DNA of 64,000 nt from contig CAIXDS010000189.1 of the NCBI GenBank assembly GCA_903918195.1, forward strand, positions 24,391-88,390. The letters run 5' to 3'. The notes beneath the pieces are model-generated. The model did not search any database. It was given only the letters and a program-made list of their open reading frames with translations, and had not been told where the DNA came from. Of this stretch, positions 39,675-50,517 are shown in pieces (position 1 is the stretch's first letter; each line of letters begins with the position of its first letter). The position numbers and the translations under genes were made by a program. This DNA is from an uncultured Acetobacteraceae bacterium. Its GTDB lineage: Bacteria > Pseudomonadota > Alphaproteobacteria > Acetobacterales > Acetobacteraceae.

Positions 39675-40292
39675 ATGCGCGTCGATCGCCCCACCGTCGC
39701 CTGCCACCGCGCCGCCATCCTGCAGGCGGCCGGGCGGCTGTTCCGCCGCCGGGGCATCGCCGCCGTGCCGGTGGCCGACATCACCCGCGAAGCCGGCCTT
39801 ACCCATGGCGCCTTCTATGGCCACTTCGCCAGCAAGGATGCGCTGGCCGCCGAATCGTGCCGCACCAGCCTCGAAGACGCCGCCGCGCGCTGGGCCGCCC
39901 GCGCCGGGCAGGCCCGCAGCCTCGGCCGCGAGCCCATCGCCGCCCTGATCGACGGCTATCTCACCGAGCGCCACCGCGACGCCCCCGAGGAAGGTTGCGC
40001 GCTGGCCGCCCTCGGCCCCGAGATCGCCCGCGCCGGCCCGCCGCTCTCCGACGCGCTCGGCACCGGCGTCGCCGCCCTCGCCGCGGTGCTGGAGCAGGAA
40101 ATCGCCCGCCGTACCCCCGGCATCGCCGAGACCGATCGCGTCCGCACGGCGCTGGCCATCCTCGCCGCCCTCACCGGCGGCATCGTTCTCGCCCGCGCCT
40201 GCCGCGCCGACCCTGAGCGCTCGCGCGCCACCCTCGCCGGCGCAGCTTCGCTGGCGCGTCAGGCCGCCGGGCTGACCCCGGAGCCACCCTGA
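39675..40292 (+). CDS. TetR family transcriptional regulator
   Basis: The 205-aa protein has the TetR DNA-binding domain at residues ~10-55 (RAAILQAAGRLFRRRGIAAVPVADITREAGLTHGAFYGHFASKDAL). A helical ligand-binding part follows, containing EEGCALAALGPEIAR, as in the AcrR-like subgroup. It overlaps the downstream MFS gene (TGATG), so it very likely controls that transporter. Confidence 0.9.
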   Translation: MRVDRPTVACHRAAILQAAGRLFRRRGIAAVPVADITREAGLTHGAFYGHFASKDALAAESCRTSLEDAAARWAARAGQARSLGREPIAALIDGYLTERHRDAPEEGCALAALGPEIARAGPPLSDALGTGVAALAAVLEQEIARRTPGIAETDRVRTALAILAALTGGIVLARACRADPERSRATLAGAASLARQAAGLTPEPP

Positions 40293-41569
40293 TGCTGGCG
40301 AACATGATCGCCCCCTGGCTCACCCGCCGCGGCATTCATTACGGCTGGGCGATGGCCGGGGTGACCTTCCTCACCATGTTGGCGACCTCGGCCTGCGTCG
40401 GCCTGCCCGGCGTGCTGATCGTGCCGCTGCGCGCCGAGTTCGGCTGGGACACCGGCGCCATTTCCGGCCCGCTCGCCCTGCGGCTGGTGCTGTTTGGCCT
40501 GGTCGGCCCGTTCGCCGCCGCGCTGATGCTGCGCTACGGGGTACGCGCCGTGGTCTGCAGCGCGCTGGCCCTCATCATGGTCGGGCTCGGCCTCGCCACC
40601 TTGATGACTCAGATCTGGCAATTATGGCTCACCTGGGGGCTCATCGTCGGTTTCGCCACCGGCCTGACCGCCATGGTGCTCGCCGCCACCGTCGCCAATC
40701 GCTGGTTCACCGCCCGGCGCGGCTTGGTGCTCGGCCTGCTCGCGGCCAGCACGGCGACCGGCCAGCTTGTGTTCCTCCCCGCTGCGGCCTGGCTCGCCCT
40801 GCATGCCGGCTGGCGGATGGCGGTGATCCCCGCAATCGCCGCCTGTGCCGGCTGCTTCGTGCTCGTGCTGCTGATCGCGCGTGACCATCCGGGCGAGCTT
40901 GGTCTGGCCCCCTATGGCGAGACCGCCATCGTCCCGCCGCCGCGCCGCGCCGAGGCCGGCAATGTCGCTCGCCTGTCCCTCGCCGCCCTGGCCGACGCCT
41001 CCCGCACCCGCGTGTTCTGGCTGCTGTTCGGCACGTTCTTCGTCTGCGGCCTGTCCACCAACGGTCTGGTGCAGACCCATTTCATCCCGCTCTGCCACGA
41101 TTTCGGCATGCCGGAGGTCGAAGCGGCCTCGGTGCTCGCCCTGATGGGCGTGTTCGACTTTTTCGGCACCATCGCCTCGGGCTGGCTGTCCGACCGCTTC
41201 GACAATCGCTGGCTGCTGTTCTGGTACTATGCCGGTCGCGGCATCAGCCTGGTGGTGTTGCCGTTCTCCAGCTTCACCTTCTACGGCCTGACCGTCTTCG
41301 CCATGTTCTTCGGCCTCGACTTCATCGCCACCGTGCCGCCCACCGTCCGCCTCACCGCCCAGGCCTTCGGCCGCGAGCGGGCGGGCATGGTGTTCGGCTG
41401 GATCTTCGCCGCCCACCAACTTGGCGGCGCGGTGGCGGCCTGGGGCGCCGGCACCTCACGCGATGCACTGGCCAGCTACCTGCCCGCGTTCTTCGCTGCG
41501 GGGGTCACCTGCTTCCTGGCGGCCGTTGCCGCGCTGGCGATGCGGCGGGCGGTGCGGGTGGTGGCGTGA
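40292..41569 (+). CDS. Major facilitator superfamily transporter
   Basis: The 425-aa membrane protein has about twelve helices and looks like members of the oxalate/formate-antiporter or monocarboxylate (MCT-like) group: GIHYGWAMAGVTFLTMLATSA near the N terminus, LRLVLFGLVGPFAAALMLRYG, NRWFTARRGLVLGLLAAS and, in the second half, FFGTIASGWLSDRFDNRWLLFWYY. The substrate cannot be read from sequence. The start codon overlaps the stop of the TetR gene, forming a two-gene unit that ends in a bidirectional terminator. Confidence 0.88.
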   Translation: MLANMIAPWLTRRGIHYGWAMAGVTFLTMLATSACVGLPGVLIVPLRAEFGWDTGAISGPLALRLVLFGLVGPFAAALMLRYGVRAVVCSALALIMVGLGLATLMTQIWQLWLTWGLIVGFATGLTAMVLAATVANRWFTARRGLVLGLLAASTATGQLVFLPAAAWLALHAGWRMAVIPAIAACAGCFVLVLLIARDHPGELGLAPYGETAIVPPPRRAEAGNVARLSLAALADASRTRVFWLLFGTFFVCGLSTNGLVQTHFIPLCHDFGMPEVEAASVLALMGVFDFFGTIASGWLSDRFDNRWLLFWYYAGRGISLVVLPFSSFTFYGLTVFAMFFGLDFIATVPPTVRLTAQAFGRERAGMVFGWIFAAHQLGGAVAAWGAGTSRDALASYLPAFFAAGVTCFLAAVAALAMRRAVRVVA

Positions 41570-41600
41570 AGAAAGGCCAGGGCTCTGCCTGGCCTTTCTT
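41570..41600. terminator. Bidirectional terminator, short form of the palindromic repeat
   Basis: GAAAGGCCAGG (41571-41581) pairs perfectly with CCTGGCCTTTC (41588-41598) around GCTCTG, with flanking A and T runs. It lies between the convergent MFS and eipB-like genes, begins right after the MFS stop, and shares the GGCCAGGGCTCTGCC core of the other repeats. Confidence 0.85.
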
Positions 41601-41603
41601 CCC

Positions 41604-42398
41604 TCAGCACCCAGGCCGCAGCACCTCGAGCTTGGCCAGCGTGCCCTTCATAACAAAATCACCGAAATCCATGCTCAGATCATCGGCCACGCCATTGTCC
41701 CAGTACCGCATGCCCACTTCGTAGTCGGGCTGCTGGGTGCCGGCGTCACGGTCGAAGAAGGCGACGTGCACCCGACCGCTGGACAAGGACGACAGGTCCG
41801 GCCATTTACCGGCCTTCGGTCCGGCCCAGTGAACGATCGCCACCGTGCTGTCCTGCGCCCCCTTCTCGCTGGTGCCATCAAACAGCGGCAAGGTGATGAA
41901 ACTCTTGCCTTCGTGCGCCGCCGCCAGGATCGCTTCGGTGTGGGCCATCGGGAACAGCGTGCCCGCCGGCAGAGCCTTCTTGCTCTCCTCCGGCAGGCTG
42001 TAGCGCACCTCTCCGGGCCCGCCGGTCCGCTCCAGCGAGGCCTCGCCGGCCACCTCGCTGGTAACCGCCGACTCGGTGGTCTGGCGCATGCGGAAGCGCA
42101 TGCTCAGCCCGTCCTTGCTCTCCCAGGTCGTGTAGTCCGAGAGCATCTGGATGTCCTGGCCGTCGCGGTTGGTCACGGTCATCTCCAGCCGCTGCCGGGT
42201 CGCCCAGCCCTCGCAGGCGTCAAGCACCTCGTAGGCCATGGTTCCGGAGGCCGCCGCCACGTCAGCACCGCGCGCCTGCTCCAGCGTCAGTTGATACAGC
42301 GCCCGGTGGGCCGCCAGCGGCACGGCCTGGTCCGCAGCGGTGGCCGGCACGGCGCCGATCAACAGCACGGCCAGGATGGTCAGGGCGGGGAAGCGCAT
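41604..42398 (-). CDS. EipB family (DUF1849) cell-envelope protein
   Basis: The 264-aa protein has a signal peptide (FPALTILAVLLIGAVPATAADQ, cleavage after ATA). The mature sequence contains LAAHRALYQLTLEQARG, SGTMAYEVLDACEGWATRQRLEM, YTTWESKDGLSMRFRMR and DYEVGMRYWDNGVADDLSMDFGDFVMKGTL. This order is that of EipB, a periplasmic beta-spiral protein that supports envelope integrity in Brucella. The start at 42398 has GGAGA 7 bases upstream; an earlier frame start is not supported. Confidence 0.85.
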   Translation of the reverse strand: MRFPALTILAVLLIGAVPATAADQAVPLAAHRALYQLTLEQARGADVAAASGTMAYEVLDACEGWATRQRLEMTVTNRDGQDIQMLSDYTTWESKDGLSMRFRMRQTTESAVTSEVAGEASLERTGGPGEVRYSLPEESKKALPAGTLFPMAHTEAILAAAHEGKSFITLPLFDGTSEKGAQDSTVAIVHWAGPKAGKWPDLSSLSSGRVHVAFFDRDAGTQQPDYEVGMRYWDNGVADDLSMDFGDFVMKGTLAKLEVLRPGC

Positions 42399-42509
42399 AC
42401 GGAGTCTCCGGGGTGCAGGTCGTGCCAAGATAGGTACGGTCATCCGGCAACGCCAGCGGGCAGGCATTGCGTCACCGCAGGCGTTACCCCGGGCCGGCCA
42501 CCAGGGACG

Positions 42510-44294
42510 CTATTTTTTCGCCTTGGGCGGCAGGTCGAGCTTCAACGACAATTCCTTCAGCCGCGCCGGCAGCACCTCGGCCGGTGCGCCCATCATCAAA
42601 TCCTCGCCCTGCTGGTTCAGCGGGAACAGGATCACCTCGCGAATATTCGGCTCGTCGGCCAGCAGCATGACGATGCGGTCGATCCCCGGCGCCGAGCCGC
42701 CATGCGGCGGCGCGCCATAACGGAATGCGTTCAGCATGCCGCCGAATCGCGCCTCCACATCGGCGACCGTGTAGCCGGCGATCTCGAACGCGCGGATCAT
42801 GATGTCCGGCCGGTGGTTGCGGATCGCACCGGAGGACAGCTCCACCCCGTTGCAGATGATGTCGTACTGGAACGCCTTGATGGTCAGCGGGTCCTGCGTG
42901 GTCAGCGCCTCCATCCCGCCCTGCGGCATGCTGAACGGGTTGTGGCTGAAATCGATCTGCCCCGATTCCTCGTTCAGCTCGTACATGGGGAAATCGGTAA
43001 TCCAGCAGAAATCGAACCGCCCCGGCGCGATCAGGCCGAGATCGTGGCCCAGCTTGGTGCGCACCGCGCCGGAGAATTTCGGCGCCTCGTCGCGCTTGCC
43101 GGCGGCGAAGAACACCGAGGCGCCGGCCTGCAGCCCGCATGCCACGCGAATCGCCTCGGCCCGCTCCGGCTCCAGGTTGCGCGCGATCGGCCCCTTCGGC
43201 CCGTCGGCCTCGAACACGATGTAGCCGAGCCCGCCGGCCCCCTGCTCGCGCGCCCACTCGTTCAGCTTGTCGAAAAAGCTGCGCGGGTTGGCGGCCGTCC
43301 CCGGCGCCGGAATCGCCCGCACCACCCCGCCGGCGGCGGCGATCTTGGCGAACAGCCCGAACCCCGAGCCGGCAAACTGCGCCGTCACGTCGGTGATGCG
43401 CAGCGGATTGCGCAAATCCGGCTTGTCGCTGCCGTAGACCAGCATGGCCTCGTCGTAGGGAATGCGCGGGAAGGGCGGTTTGGTCACCGCGCGCCCCTCG
43501 GCGAACTCCTCGAACACGCCGGCGATCACCGGCTCGATGGTGGCGAACACATCCTCCTGGGTGACGTAGCTCATCTCGAAATCGAGCTGGTAGAACTCAC
43601 CCGGCGAGCGGTCGGCCCGGCTGGCCTCGTCGCGGAAGCACGGAGAAATCTGGAAGTAGCGGTCGAACCCAGCCACCATGATGAGCTGCTTGAACTGCTG
43701 CGGCGCCTGCGGCAGGGCGTAGAACTTGCCCGGATGCAGCCGCGCCGGCACCAGGAAGTCGCGCGCGCCCTCGGGCGACGACGCGGTCAGGATCGGCGTC
43801 TGGAACTCGGTGAACCCGGCCCCGATCATGCGCTGGCGAATGCTGGCGATCACCTTGGCGCGCAGGATGATGTTGCGGTGCACGCGGTCGCGGCGCAGGT
43901 CGATGAAACGGTATTTCAGGCGGATTTCGTCGGGGTATTTTTCGTCCCCGGCCACCTGCATCGGCAGCACCTCGGCCGCCGACTGCACCACCACCTCGGA
44001 GGCCTGCAGCTCCACCTCGCCGGTCGGTAGCTTCGGGTTCACCGTGCCGGGCTCGCGCAGCACCACCGTGCCGGTGACGGTGATCACGCTCTCCGGCCGC
44101 AAATGGTCCACCGTCTGGAAGGCCGGCGATCCGGCGGCGAAGACGATCTGCGTCAGGCCGTAATGGTCGCGCAGATCGATGAACAGCAGCCCGCCATGGT
44201 CCCGCTTGCTGTGCACCCAGCCCGACAGGCGGGCGGTCTGGCCGGCGTCACTGGCGCGCAGCGCGCCGCTGGTATGGGTCCGATAGGCGTGCAT
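42510..44294 (-). CDS. aspS: Aspartate--tRNA ligase
   Basis: The 594-aa class II synthetase charges tRNA-Asp (and often tRNA-Asn in alphaproteobacteria). It has an N-terminal OB-fold anticodon-binding domain ([24 protein letters not shown]), motif 2 [21 protein letters not shown], the bacterial GAD insertion, and motif 3 [22 protein letters not shown] with the final PL-NQ-GEDLMM-AP. The start at 44294 ([10 protein letters not shown]) is the usual one; the frame is open 60 bases further upstream. Confidence 0.97.
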   Translation of the reverse strand: MHAYRTHTSGALRASDAGQTARLSGWVHSKRDHGGLLFIDLRDHYGLTQIVFAAGSPAFQTVDHLRPESVITVTGTVVLREPGTVNPKLPTGEVELQASEVVVQSAAEVLPMQVAGDEKYPDEIRLKYRFIDLRRDRVHRNIILRAKVIASIRQRMIGAGFTEFQTPILTASSPEGARDFLVPARLHPGKFYALPQAPQQFKQLIMVAGFDRYFQISPCFRDEASRADRSPGEFYQLDFEMSYVTQEDVFATIEPVIAGVFEEFAEGRAVTKPPFPRIPYDEAMLVYGSDKPDLRNPLRITDVTAQFAGSGFGLFAKIAAAGGVVRAIPAPGTAANPRSFFDKLNEWAREQGAGGLGYIVFEADGPKGPIARNLEPERAEAIRVACGLQAGASVFFAAGKRDEAPKFSGAVRTKLGHDLGLIAPGRFDFCWITDFPMYELNEESGQIDFSHNPFSMPQGGMEALTTQDPLTIKAFQYDIICNGVELSSGAIRNHRPDIMIRAFEIAGYTVADVEARFGGMLNAFRYGAPPHGGSAPGIDRIVMLLADEPNIREVILFPLNQQGEDLMMGAPAEVLPARLKELSLKLDLPPKAKK

Positions 44295-44358
44295 GGGGCG
44301 CGTCCCGGGGGGTTGGAGGGGCGGCAGACAACCCCCCGACCCCACCGGTGTCAAGCGG

Positions 44359-45303
44359 CTACAGCCAGCGGCGCGACCGGAACCACAGCAGCGGCAGCAC
44401 GGCGCTGAGCACGATCAGCGCCAGCGAGAGCGGATACCCCCATTCCCATTTCAGCTCCGGCATGTGTTCGAAGTTCATGCCGTAGATGCTGGCGATCAGG
44501 GTCGGCGGCATCGCCACCACCGACACCACCGTCATGATCTTGATGATGTTGCTCTGCTCGATGTTGATGAAGCCGAGCGTGGCCTCCTGCAGGAACTGCA
44601 CCCGCTGGCTCAGGTGGCTGTCATGGTCGAGAAGGCTGCGCACATCGAGCAGCACCGTCTCCAGCCGCGGCTTCAGCTCGCTGGGTATCCAGATGGCGTG
44701 GGCGGTCAGGAACGGCAGCATCCGGCTGATGCCGAGCAGGGTCTCGCGCAGCTTGGTCACCAGTTCGCCGAGTCGGCCGATGCCGCGCAGGGTGCGGCGC
44801 ATCTGCGCGGTCACCCCGGGCTGATCGGGGGCATCCCGGAAAATCAGCTGGCTGATCCGGTCCATCTCCTCGTTGCCCCGCTCCAGCACGTCGGCGACAT
44901 GCTCGACCACTTCCTCCAGCACGGCGACGAAAATCTCGCTGCTGGTGGCCGCCAGGGCGTTCGCGTTCGCGATCCCCTTCGCCCGCTCGATCGCCTGGTC
45001 GAAGATCGGCGCATCGAGGTAGTGCAACGTGACCAAACGGTGCGGCTGCAGCACGAGGCCCACCGGCACCGACCGGGTCGGCTCGCCGTGCTGATAGGGC
45101 GTGAGCACCGGAAAGCTCATGAACAGGGCGCCGCCTTCCACATAGAGCCGGCTGGAGGTCTCGATCTCCTGCAGGTCCTCGAGTCGGGGCAGGTGCAGCC
45201 CGGTCGCCACCTCGGCCTCGCGCAGCCGCGCCTCGTCGGCTTTGTGCAGATCGATCCATAGCTCGCCGCGCGCCGCCGGAACGTGCTCAAGCGTCGTGCC
45301 CAT
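44359..45303 (-). CDS. CorA-type magnesium transporter
   Basis: The 314-aa protein has a large cytoplasmic helical part and two C-terminal membrane helices with the GMN signature ([27 protein letters not shown]). It is a member of the CorA/ZntB metal channel family, most likely for Mg2+. The segments [17 protein letters not shown] and [45 protein letters not shown] are characteristic. It lies downstream of aspS on the other side of its start, in the same direction. Confidence 0.92.
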   Translation of the reverse strand: MGTTLEHVPAARGELWIDLHKADEARLREAEVATGLHLPRLEDLQEIETSSRLYVEGGALFMSFPVLTPYQHGEPTRSVPVGLVLQPHRLVTLHYLDAPIFDQAIERAKGIANANALAATSSEIFVAVLEEVVEHVADVLERGNEEMDRISQLIFRDAPDQPGVTAQMRRTLRGIGRLGELVTKLRETLLGISRMLPFLTAHAIWIPSELKPRLETVLLDVRSLLDHDSHLSQRVQFLQEATLGFINIEQSNIIKIMTVVSVVAMPPTLIASIYGMNFEHMPELKWEWGYPLSLALIVLSAVLPLLWFRSRRWL

Positions 45304-45428
45304 CGTATCCCCACTGGTGTGCCGCCATTGGCCGCGGGGCTACAACGGCCACACCGGCGAGTCCAGTGATGTGCGAATGCCACAGCTCGGCTTTCCATGG
45401 CGCCGATTCGGCGTGTAGAACCCAATCC

Positions 45429-46616
45429 ATGCCTCGCACTGCACGCCCGGAATTCCCGCCCCCCGCCCTTATCACCGACACCGCCGACCTGGACGCGCTG
45501 TGCACCCGCCTGCGCACCCAGAGCTTCGTCACGGTCGATACCGAATTTATGCGCGAGCGCACCTACTGGCCCGAGCTATGCGTGGTCCAGTTGGCCGGCG
45601 AGACGGAGGTGGCCGTGGTCGACGCGCTCGCCCCCGGCCTCGACCTCGCCCCGCTGGGCGCCCTGCTGGCCGACACCGCGGTGGAAAAGGTGTTCCACGC
45701 CGCCCGCCAGGACATCGAGATTTTCGTTCTCCGCTTCGGCGACGTGCCACGGCCGCTGTTCGACACCCAGGTCGCCGCCATGGTGGCCGGGTTCGGCGAC
45801 CAGGTGGGCTACGATTCGCTGGTCTCCGCCCTCACTGGCGGCCACATCGACAAGGCACATCGCTTCAGCGACTGGGCGGCCCGCCCACTCTCCCCCGCCC
45901 AGATCACCTACGCTGCCGCCGACGTGACCCATCTGCGCCGCGTCTACGAGCGGCTGCGGGCGCGGCTGGAGAAGGACGGGCGGCTGGAATGGGTGGCTGA
46001 GGAGATGGGGGTGCTCGCCGACCCCGCCACCTACCGCCCCGACCCCGAGCTGATGTGGGAACGGCTGCGGCCACGCACCACCAACCGCCGCATGCTGGGG
46101 CTGCTGCGCGCCATCACCGCCTGGCGCGAGCGCGAGGCGCAGCGCGCCAACATCCCGCGCAGCCGCATGCTCAAGGACGAAACGCTGCTGGAACTCGCGG
46201 CCACCGCCCCGGAAACGCCCGAACAACTGGCCCGCGCCCGCGGCATCACCCGCGGCTTCGCCGAGGGCCGCATCGGCGCCAGCCTGCTCGCGGCGGTCGC
46301 CGAGGCGCGGGCGCTGCCCGAGGAGGCCCTGCCGGCGGTCCCGAGTTCGCGCGACGGGTTGCGCCCCTCGCCCGCCCTGGTGTCGCTGCTGAAAGTCCTG
46401 CTCGCCGCCAAGTGCGAGCAGCACCATGTCGCCCCCAAGCTGGTCGCCTCCAGCGACGACATCGACCGCATCGCCGCCGAGGAATCGCCCGACCTGCCGG
46501 TGCTGCATGGCTGGCGGCAGGAGGTGTTCGGCGCCGACGCCCAGGCCCTCAAGCAGGGCCGCATCGCCCTCGGCGTGGAGGGCAAGCGCATCCGGCTGAT
46601 TGCAGTGCCGGGCTGA
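45429..46616 (+). CDS. rnd: Ribonuclease D
   Basis: The 395-aa 3'-5' exoribonuclease trims the 3' ends of tRNA precursors. The DEDD exonuclease motifs are present: VTVDTEFMRERTYWP (Exo I), HAARQDIEIF (Exo II) and YAAADVTHLRRVYERL (Exo III), followed by two HRDC-type helical domains (RLLRAITAWREREAQRANIPRSRML). The start at 45429 gives MPRTARPEFPPPALI. It is the only plus-strand gene in the aspS-ppk1 stretch. Confidence 0.95.
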   Translation: MPRTARPEFPPPALITDTADLDALCTRLRTQSFVTVDTEFMRERTYWPELCVVQLAGETEVAVVDALAPGLDLAPLGALLADTAVEKVFHAARQDIEIFVLRFGDVPRPLFDTQVAAMVAGFGDQVGYDSLVSALTGGHIDKAHRFSDWAARPLSPAQITYAAADVTHLRRVYERLRARLEKDGRLEWVAEEMGVLADPATYRPDPELMWERLRPRTTNRRMLGLLRAITAWREREAQRANIPRSRMLKDETLLELAATAPETPEQLARARGITRGFAEGRIGASLLAAVAEARALPEEALPAVPSSRDGLRPSPALVSLLKVLLAAKCEQHHVAPKLVASSDDIDRIAAEESPDLPVLHGWRQEVFGADAQALKQGRIALGVEGKRIRLIAVPG

Positions 46617-46653
46617 CCCCGGCTTACTGCGCCGCCGCTTCGGTCCCCGGCGG

Positions 46654-48144
46654 CTATGCCGCCACTTCGGTCATCGAATCCAGCCCCATCGCCTGGCCCA
46701 ACCGTTCCAGCCGCCGTGTCACGCTCTCGCCGGCGAACACGCCGCTGACCTCCGACAGGCGCAGCGTCAGCACGTGGTTGGCCCGCAGCGCCGTCCCGGC
46801 CAGCAGGTCGGGCGTGCCGGCCGACAGCGTGTACGCCAGCCGCATCGCCACCCCCAGGATGGTGGCCCGCCGCGTCGCCTCGTCGCTGAGCAGCAGGCGC
46901 GCGGTGGCCAGGAACGGGGCCTCCGGCTCGGCCTCGTAGCGCAGCGCCAGAGTCAGGCCCAGGAAGGCGCGCGCATGGTGGTCCAGCCCAATGCCGGGCT
47001 GGCGCAGGATGCGCAGGAAGGCCTGCTCGGCGCGGTATTCCGGGTGCTCGTGGCTGCCGATGTCCGACATCCAGCAGGCCGCCTCGCGCAGCCGCCGCGC
47101 GTCGTCCGCCTCGCCGGGGAACAGCGGGTCGGTCCAGGCCAGCAATGCCGGCGGCAGCGCCGGATCGCGGCCGAACCGGCGCGCATACTCCATCCCCGCC
47201 GCCAGCAGCGAGTCGCGCGCCCGCTCCTGCGGCGACACCAGCTGCGTGTACCAGCCCTCGTGCAGCCCGTTGGCGCTGAACACCACCCGCCGCGCCCCGG
47301 TGCTGCGCAGCACCCGGCGCAGCACCACCGCGGCGAAGGGCAGATCCTCCACGCGCCGGCGCGGCACCCCGGGCATGCGCTCCAGCGAGCGCCGCGACGC
47401 CCCGGCGATCACCCCGGTCAGGTCGCGCGCTTCCTCGCGCCCGATCGTGTAATGGTGCACCATGTTCAGCGGATAGTTGGTCTGGGCGATGTGGATGCGC
47501 GCCAGCGCCCGCCAGGCCCCGCCCACCAGGTACAGGTCGCGCCCGGCCGCTTCCGACACGAACGGCACGCCGGCGAGGTCGGCCTCGACAATGGCGCGCG
47601 CCTGCAGCAGATCGCCGCCCGACCGCTCGGCCAGCCGGATCACCCCCAGGCGGAGCGTTGTCGCCGCCCCGCGCTGGCCGTGGTCAAGCCGCACCAGTTC
47701 CAGCGAGCCGCCGCCGATATCGGCCAGGATGCCGTCAGCGGAGGGGATACCGCACAGCAGCCCCGCGGCCGACAGCGCCGCCTCTTCCTCGCCGCTGAGA
47801 ATACGGACCGGAACCCCCGGCATCCGCGCCTGCAGACCGGCCACGAACGCCGCGCCATTCTCGGCGTCGCGCACGGCGGCGGTCCCCAGCACCTCGAAGG
47901 GGCTCGCCCCCATGGCCCGCGCGATGGCCGCATAACGGTTCATCACCGTCGTAGCCTGCGCCATCGCGTCCGGGTTCAGCTGCCCGGTGGCCTGCAGCCC
48001 GCGGCCAAGCCGCAGCACCGCCTTTTCGTTGAAGATCGCCGCCGGATTGCGCCCGCGCCCCTCGAACACGACGAGGCGCACGGAATTCGAGCCGAGATCG
48101 ACCATGGCGCAGCGCGGCAGGTCGGCAGGAGGCGTGTATGGCAT
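46654..48144 (-). CDS. ppx: Exopolyphosphatase / Ppx-GppA family phosphatase
   Basis: The 496-aa protein shows the sugar-kinase/actin-like fold of Ppx/GppA: MVDLGSNSVRLVVFEG (phosphate 1), EVLGTAAVRDAENG, VRILSGEEEAALSAAG, and LADIGGGSLELVRLD (phosphate 2). A C-terminal HD-like helical domain includes CWMSDIGSHEHPEYRAEQ. It removes terminal phosphates from polyphosphate (and may act on pppGpp). ATG 48144 is preferred; a GTG at 48156 is also possible. It lies ~100 bases after ppk1, its functional opposite. Confidence 0.94.
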   Translation of the reverse strand: MPYTPPADLPRCAMVDLGSNSVRLVVFEGRGRNPAAIFNEKAVLRLGRGLQATGQLNPDAMAQATTVMNRYAAIARAMGASPFEVLGTAAVRDAENGAAFVAGLQARMPGVPVRILSGEEEAALSAAGLLCGIPSADGILADIGGGSLELVRLDHGQRGAATTLRLGVIRLAERSGGDLLQARAIVEADLAGVPFVSEAAGRDLYLVGGAWRALARIHIAQTNYPLNMVHHYTIGREEARDLTGVIAGASRRSLERMPGVPRRRVEDLPFAAVVLRRVLRSTGARRVVFSANGLHEGWYTQLVSPQERARDSLLAAGMEYARRFGRDPALPPALLAWTDPLFPGEADDARRLREAACWMSDIGSHEHPEYRAEQAFLRILRQPGIGLDHHARAFLGLTLALRYEAEPEAPFLATARLLLSDEATRRATILGVAMRLAYTLSAGTPDLLAGTALRANHVLTLRLSEVSGVFAGESVTRRLERLGQAMGLDSMTEVAA

Positions 48145-48246
48145 GTCAGACGCCACCCGTGACCGGCCGGCGCGTCCGCGTCAACACCATCTTTTTTTCT
48201 CGCGCGCGGAGCCGCCCCACCACCCCCGCGCGCGATACCAACGGCA

Positions 48247-50508
48247 TCAGTCCTCCAGAATCCGGTCCTGTCGGTGCGCCGGCTCGCCAGGCCCCGGCAC
48301 CGCTGCCGCATGCGCCGCCGAACCGCGGCCGGACAGCGACGGGTTGGTCATGAAATACTCGTGCGCCGACACCCGCTTGGTCGCCGCAACCGGCCCCACG
48401 CGGCGCCAGGCCGCATCGACGCCCAGTTCCCAGGACTGCTCGGTGTCGCGCAGGTTCACCACCATGATCTGGTCCAGCACCTGCCGGTGCACCGTTTCAT
48501 TGTGGATCGGCACCAGCGTCTCGACCCGCCAGTCCATGTTGCGGGTCATCCAGTCCGCCGAGCTGATATAGACCTGGGCCTGCCGGCTCGGCAGCCGGCG
48601 GCCGTTGCCGAACACGCAGATCCGGCTGTGCTCCAGGAAGCGTCCGACGATCGACTTGATCCGGATGTTCTCCGACAGCCCCGGCACCCCCGGCCGCAGG
48701 CAGCAGATGCCGCGCACCACGGCGAGCACCTTCACCCCCGCCTGCGACGCCGCATACAGCCGGTCGATCAGCTCATCGTCCACCAGGCTGTTCAGCTTCA
48801 GCCAGATCGTCGCCGGCTGCCCTTGCTGGGCGAAGGCGATCTCGCGGTCGATCAACCCCTCCAGCGTCGGCCGGATGGTCAGCGGGCTGAACGCCACCGC
48901 GTCCATCCGCTCCGGCCGCGCATAGCCGGTCATGTAGTTGAATAGCCGCGCCGAATCGCGCGTCAGGTCGGGATCGCAGGTGAAGAACGACAGGTCGGTG
49001 TAAATGCGCGCGGTGATCGGGTGGTAGTTGCCGGTGCCGAAATGCGCATAGGACCGCATGGTCCCGCCCTCGCGGCGCACCACCAGGCTCAGCTTGGCGT
49101 GCGTCTTCAGCTGGGTGAACCCATAGACCACCTGCACCCCGGCCGATTCCATCGACCGCGCCAGACGAATGTTCGCCTCCTCATCGAAGCGGGCGCGCAG
49201 TTCCACCAGGGCGGTAACCGACTTGCCGGCCTCCGCCGCCTCGATCAGCGCCTTGACGATCGGGCTGTCACGGCTGGTGCGGTAGAGGGTTTGTTTCACC
49301 GCCACCACGCTCGGGTCCTGCGCGGCCTGCCGCAGGAACTGCACCACCACGTCAAAGCTCTCGAACGGATGGTGGACGATGATGTCCTTGGCGCGGATCG
49401 CGGCGAAGCAGTCGCCGGCGAAATCGCGGATACGCTCGGGGAAACGCGGCGTGTACGGCTGGAACAGCAGATCCGGTCGGTCATCGACGATCAGCTGCTT
49501 GAGATCGGCGATGCCGAGGATGCCGTCATGCACGAACACGTTCTGGCTCGACGCTTCCAGCTCGTCGATCACCAGCTCGCGCAGATGCAGCGGCATCGCC
49601 GCCTCGACCGACAGGTGGATTGCCACCCCGCGCCGCCGCCGCTTCAGCGCCGTCTCGTAGGACCGCACCAGGTCCTCCGCCTCCTCCTCGTATTCCACGT
49701 CGGTGTCCCGGATCAGCCGGAACATGCCGTGGCCCTGCAGCTTGAAGCCGGGGAACAGGCGGTGCAGGAACCGCACCACCAGATGCTCCAGCATGACGAA
49801 GCGGATCGGTCCGCCGCTGGCGGGCAGGCGCACGAAGCGCTCGATCTGGCTGGGCAGCGGGATCAGGGCGCGCATGTTGTGCGCGTCCTCGGCCCGCAGC
49901 AGCGCCAGCGCCATCACCAGGCCCATGTTGGGAATGAACGGGAACGGGTGCGCCGGGTCCACCGCCAGCGGCGTCAGCACCGGGAACACCCGCTCCATGA
50001 ACCACGCTTCCAGCCACTGGCTGTCCGCCTCGCTCAGCGCCGCCGGCTCGCAGACCTCGATCCCAACCCCGGCCAGCAGCCCGCGCAGTTCCACCCACAC
50101 CCGGTGCTGGTCGGCCATCAGCCGCTCGGCCCGCGCCTCCACCTCCAGCAATTGCTGCGCCGGCGTGCGCCCGTCGGGCGAGTGCGCGGTCACCCCCGCC
50201 TTGGCCTGACCGATCAACCCGGCCACGCGGACCGACCAGAATTCGTCGAGGTTGGAGGCGCTGATCGACACGAAGCGCAGCCGCTCCAGCAGCGGGTGGC
50301 CCGGGTTCTCGGCCTCCTCCAGCACGCGCTGGTTGAAGTCGAGCCAGGACAGCTCGCGGTTGATGAAGCGATGCGGATCGGCCGGCCCGATGGCCGGTAT
50401 CGCCGGCGCGGGGGTGGCGGTCGCGCCGACCGGGGCATCGGGCGGGAACTCGGGCGTCACCACGGCAGCGGCACCGCCCGGAACGTGCATGGAATCGAAC
50501 TGGTTCAT
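48247..50508 (-). CDS. ppk1: Polyphosphate kinase 1
   Basis: The 753-aa enzyme makes polyphosphate from ATP. It shows the N-terminal domain ([20 protein letters not shown]), [20 protein letters not shown], and the C-terminal catalytic part with [44 protein letters not shown], where the histidine of KTHAK is the autophosphorylation site. The C-terminal H-x-R-x-x-x-[20 protein letters not shown] region is also present. The first ~35 residues before the conserved start are Pro/Ala-rich. It is in the order hdaA-ppk1-ppx. Confidence 0.96.
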   Translation of the reverse strand: MNQFDSMHVPGGAAAVVTPEFPPDAPVGATATPAPAIPAIGPADPHRFINRELSWLDFNQRVLEEAENPGHPLLERLRFVSISASNLDEFWSVRVAGLIGQAKAGVTAHSPDGRTPAQQLLEVEARAERLMADQHRVWVELRGLLAGVGIEVCEPAALSEADSQWLEAWFMERVFPVLTPLAVDPAHPFPFIPNMGLVMALALLRAEDAHNMRALIPLPSQIERFVRLPASGGPIRFVMLEHLVVRFLHRLFPGFKLQGHGMFRLIRDTDVEYEEEAEDLVRSYETALKRRRRGVAIHLSVEAAMPLHLRELVIDELEASSQNVFVHDGILGIADLKQLIVDDRPDLLFQPYTPRFPERIRDFAGDCFAAIRAKDIIVHHPFESFDVVVQFLRQAAQDPSVVAVKQTLYRTSRDSPIVKALIEAAEAGKSVTALVELRARFDEEANIRLARSMESAGVQVVYGFTQLKTHAKLSLVVRREGGTMRSYAHFGTGNYHPITARIYTDLSFFTCDPDLTRDSARLFNYMTGYARPERMDAVAFSPLTIRPTLEGLIDREIAFAQQGQPATIWLKLNSLVDDELIDRLYAASQAGVKVLAVVRGICCLRPGVPGLSENIRIKSIVGRFLEHSRICVFGNGRRLPSRQAQVYISSADWMTRNMDWRVETLVPIHNETVHRQVLDQIMVVNLRDTEQSWELGVDAAWRRVGPVAATKRVSAHEYFMTNPSLSGRGSAAHAAAVPGPGEPAHRQDRILED

Positions 50509-50517
50509 GAAGCGATC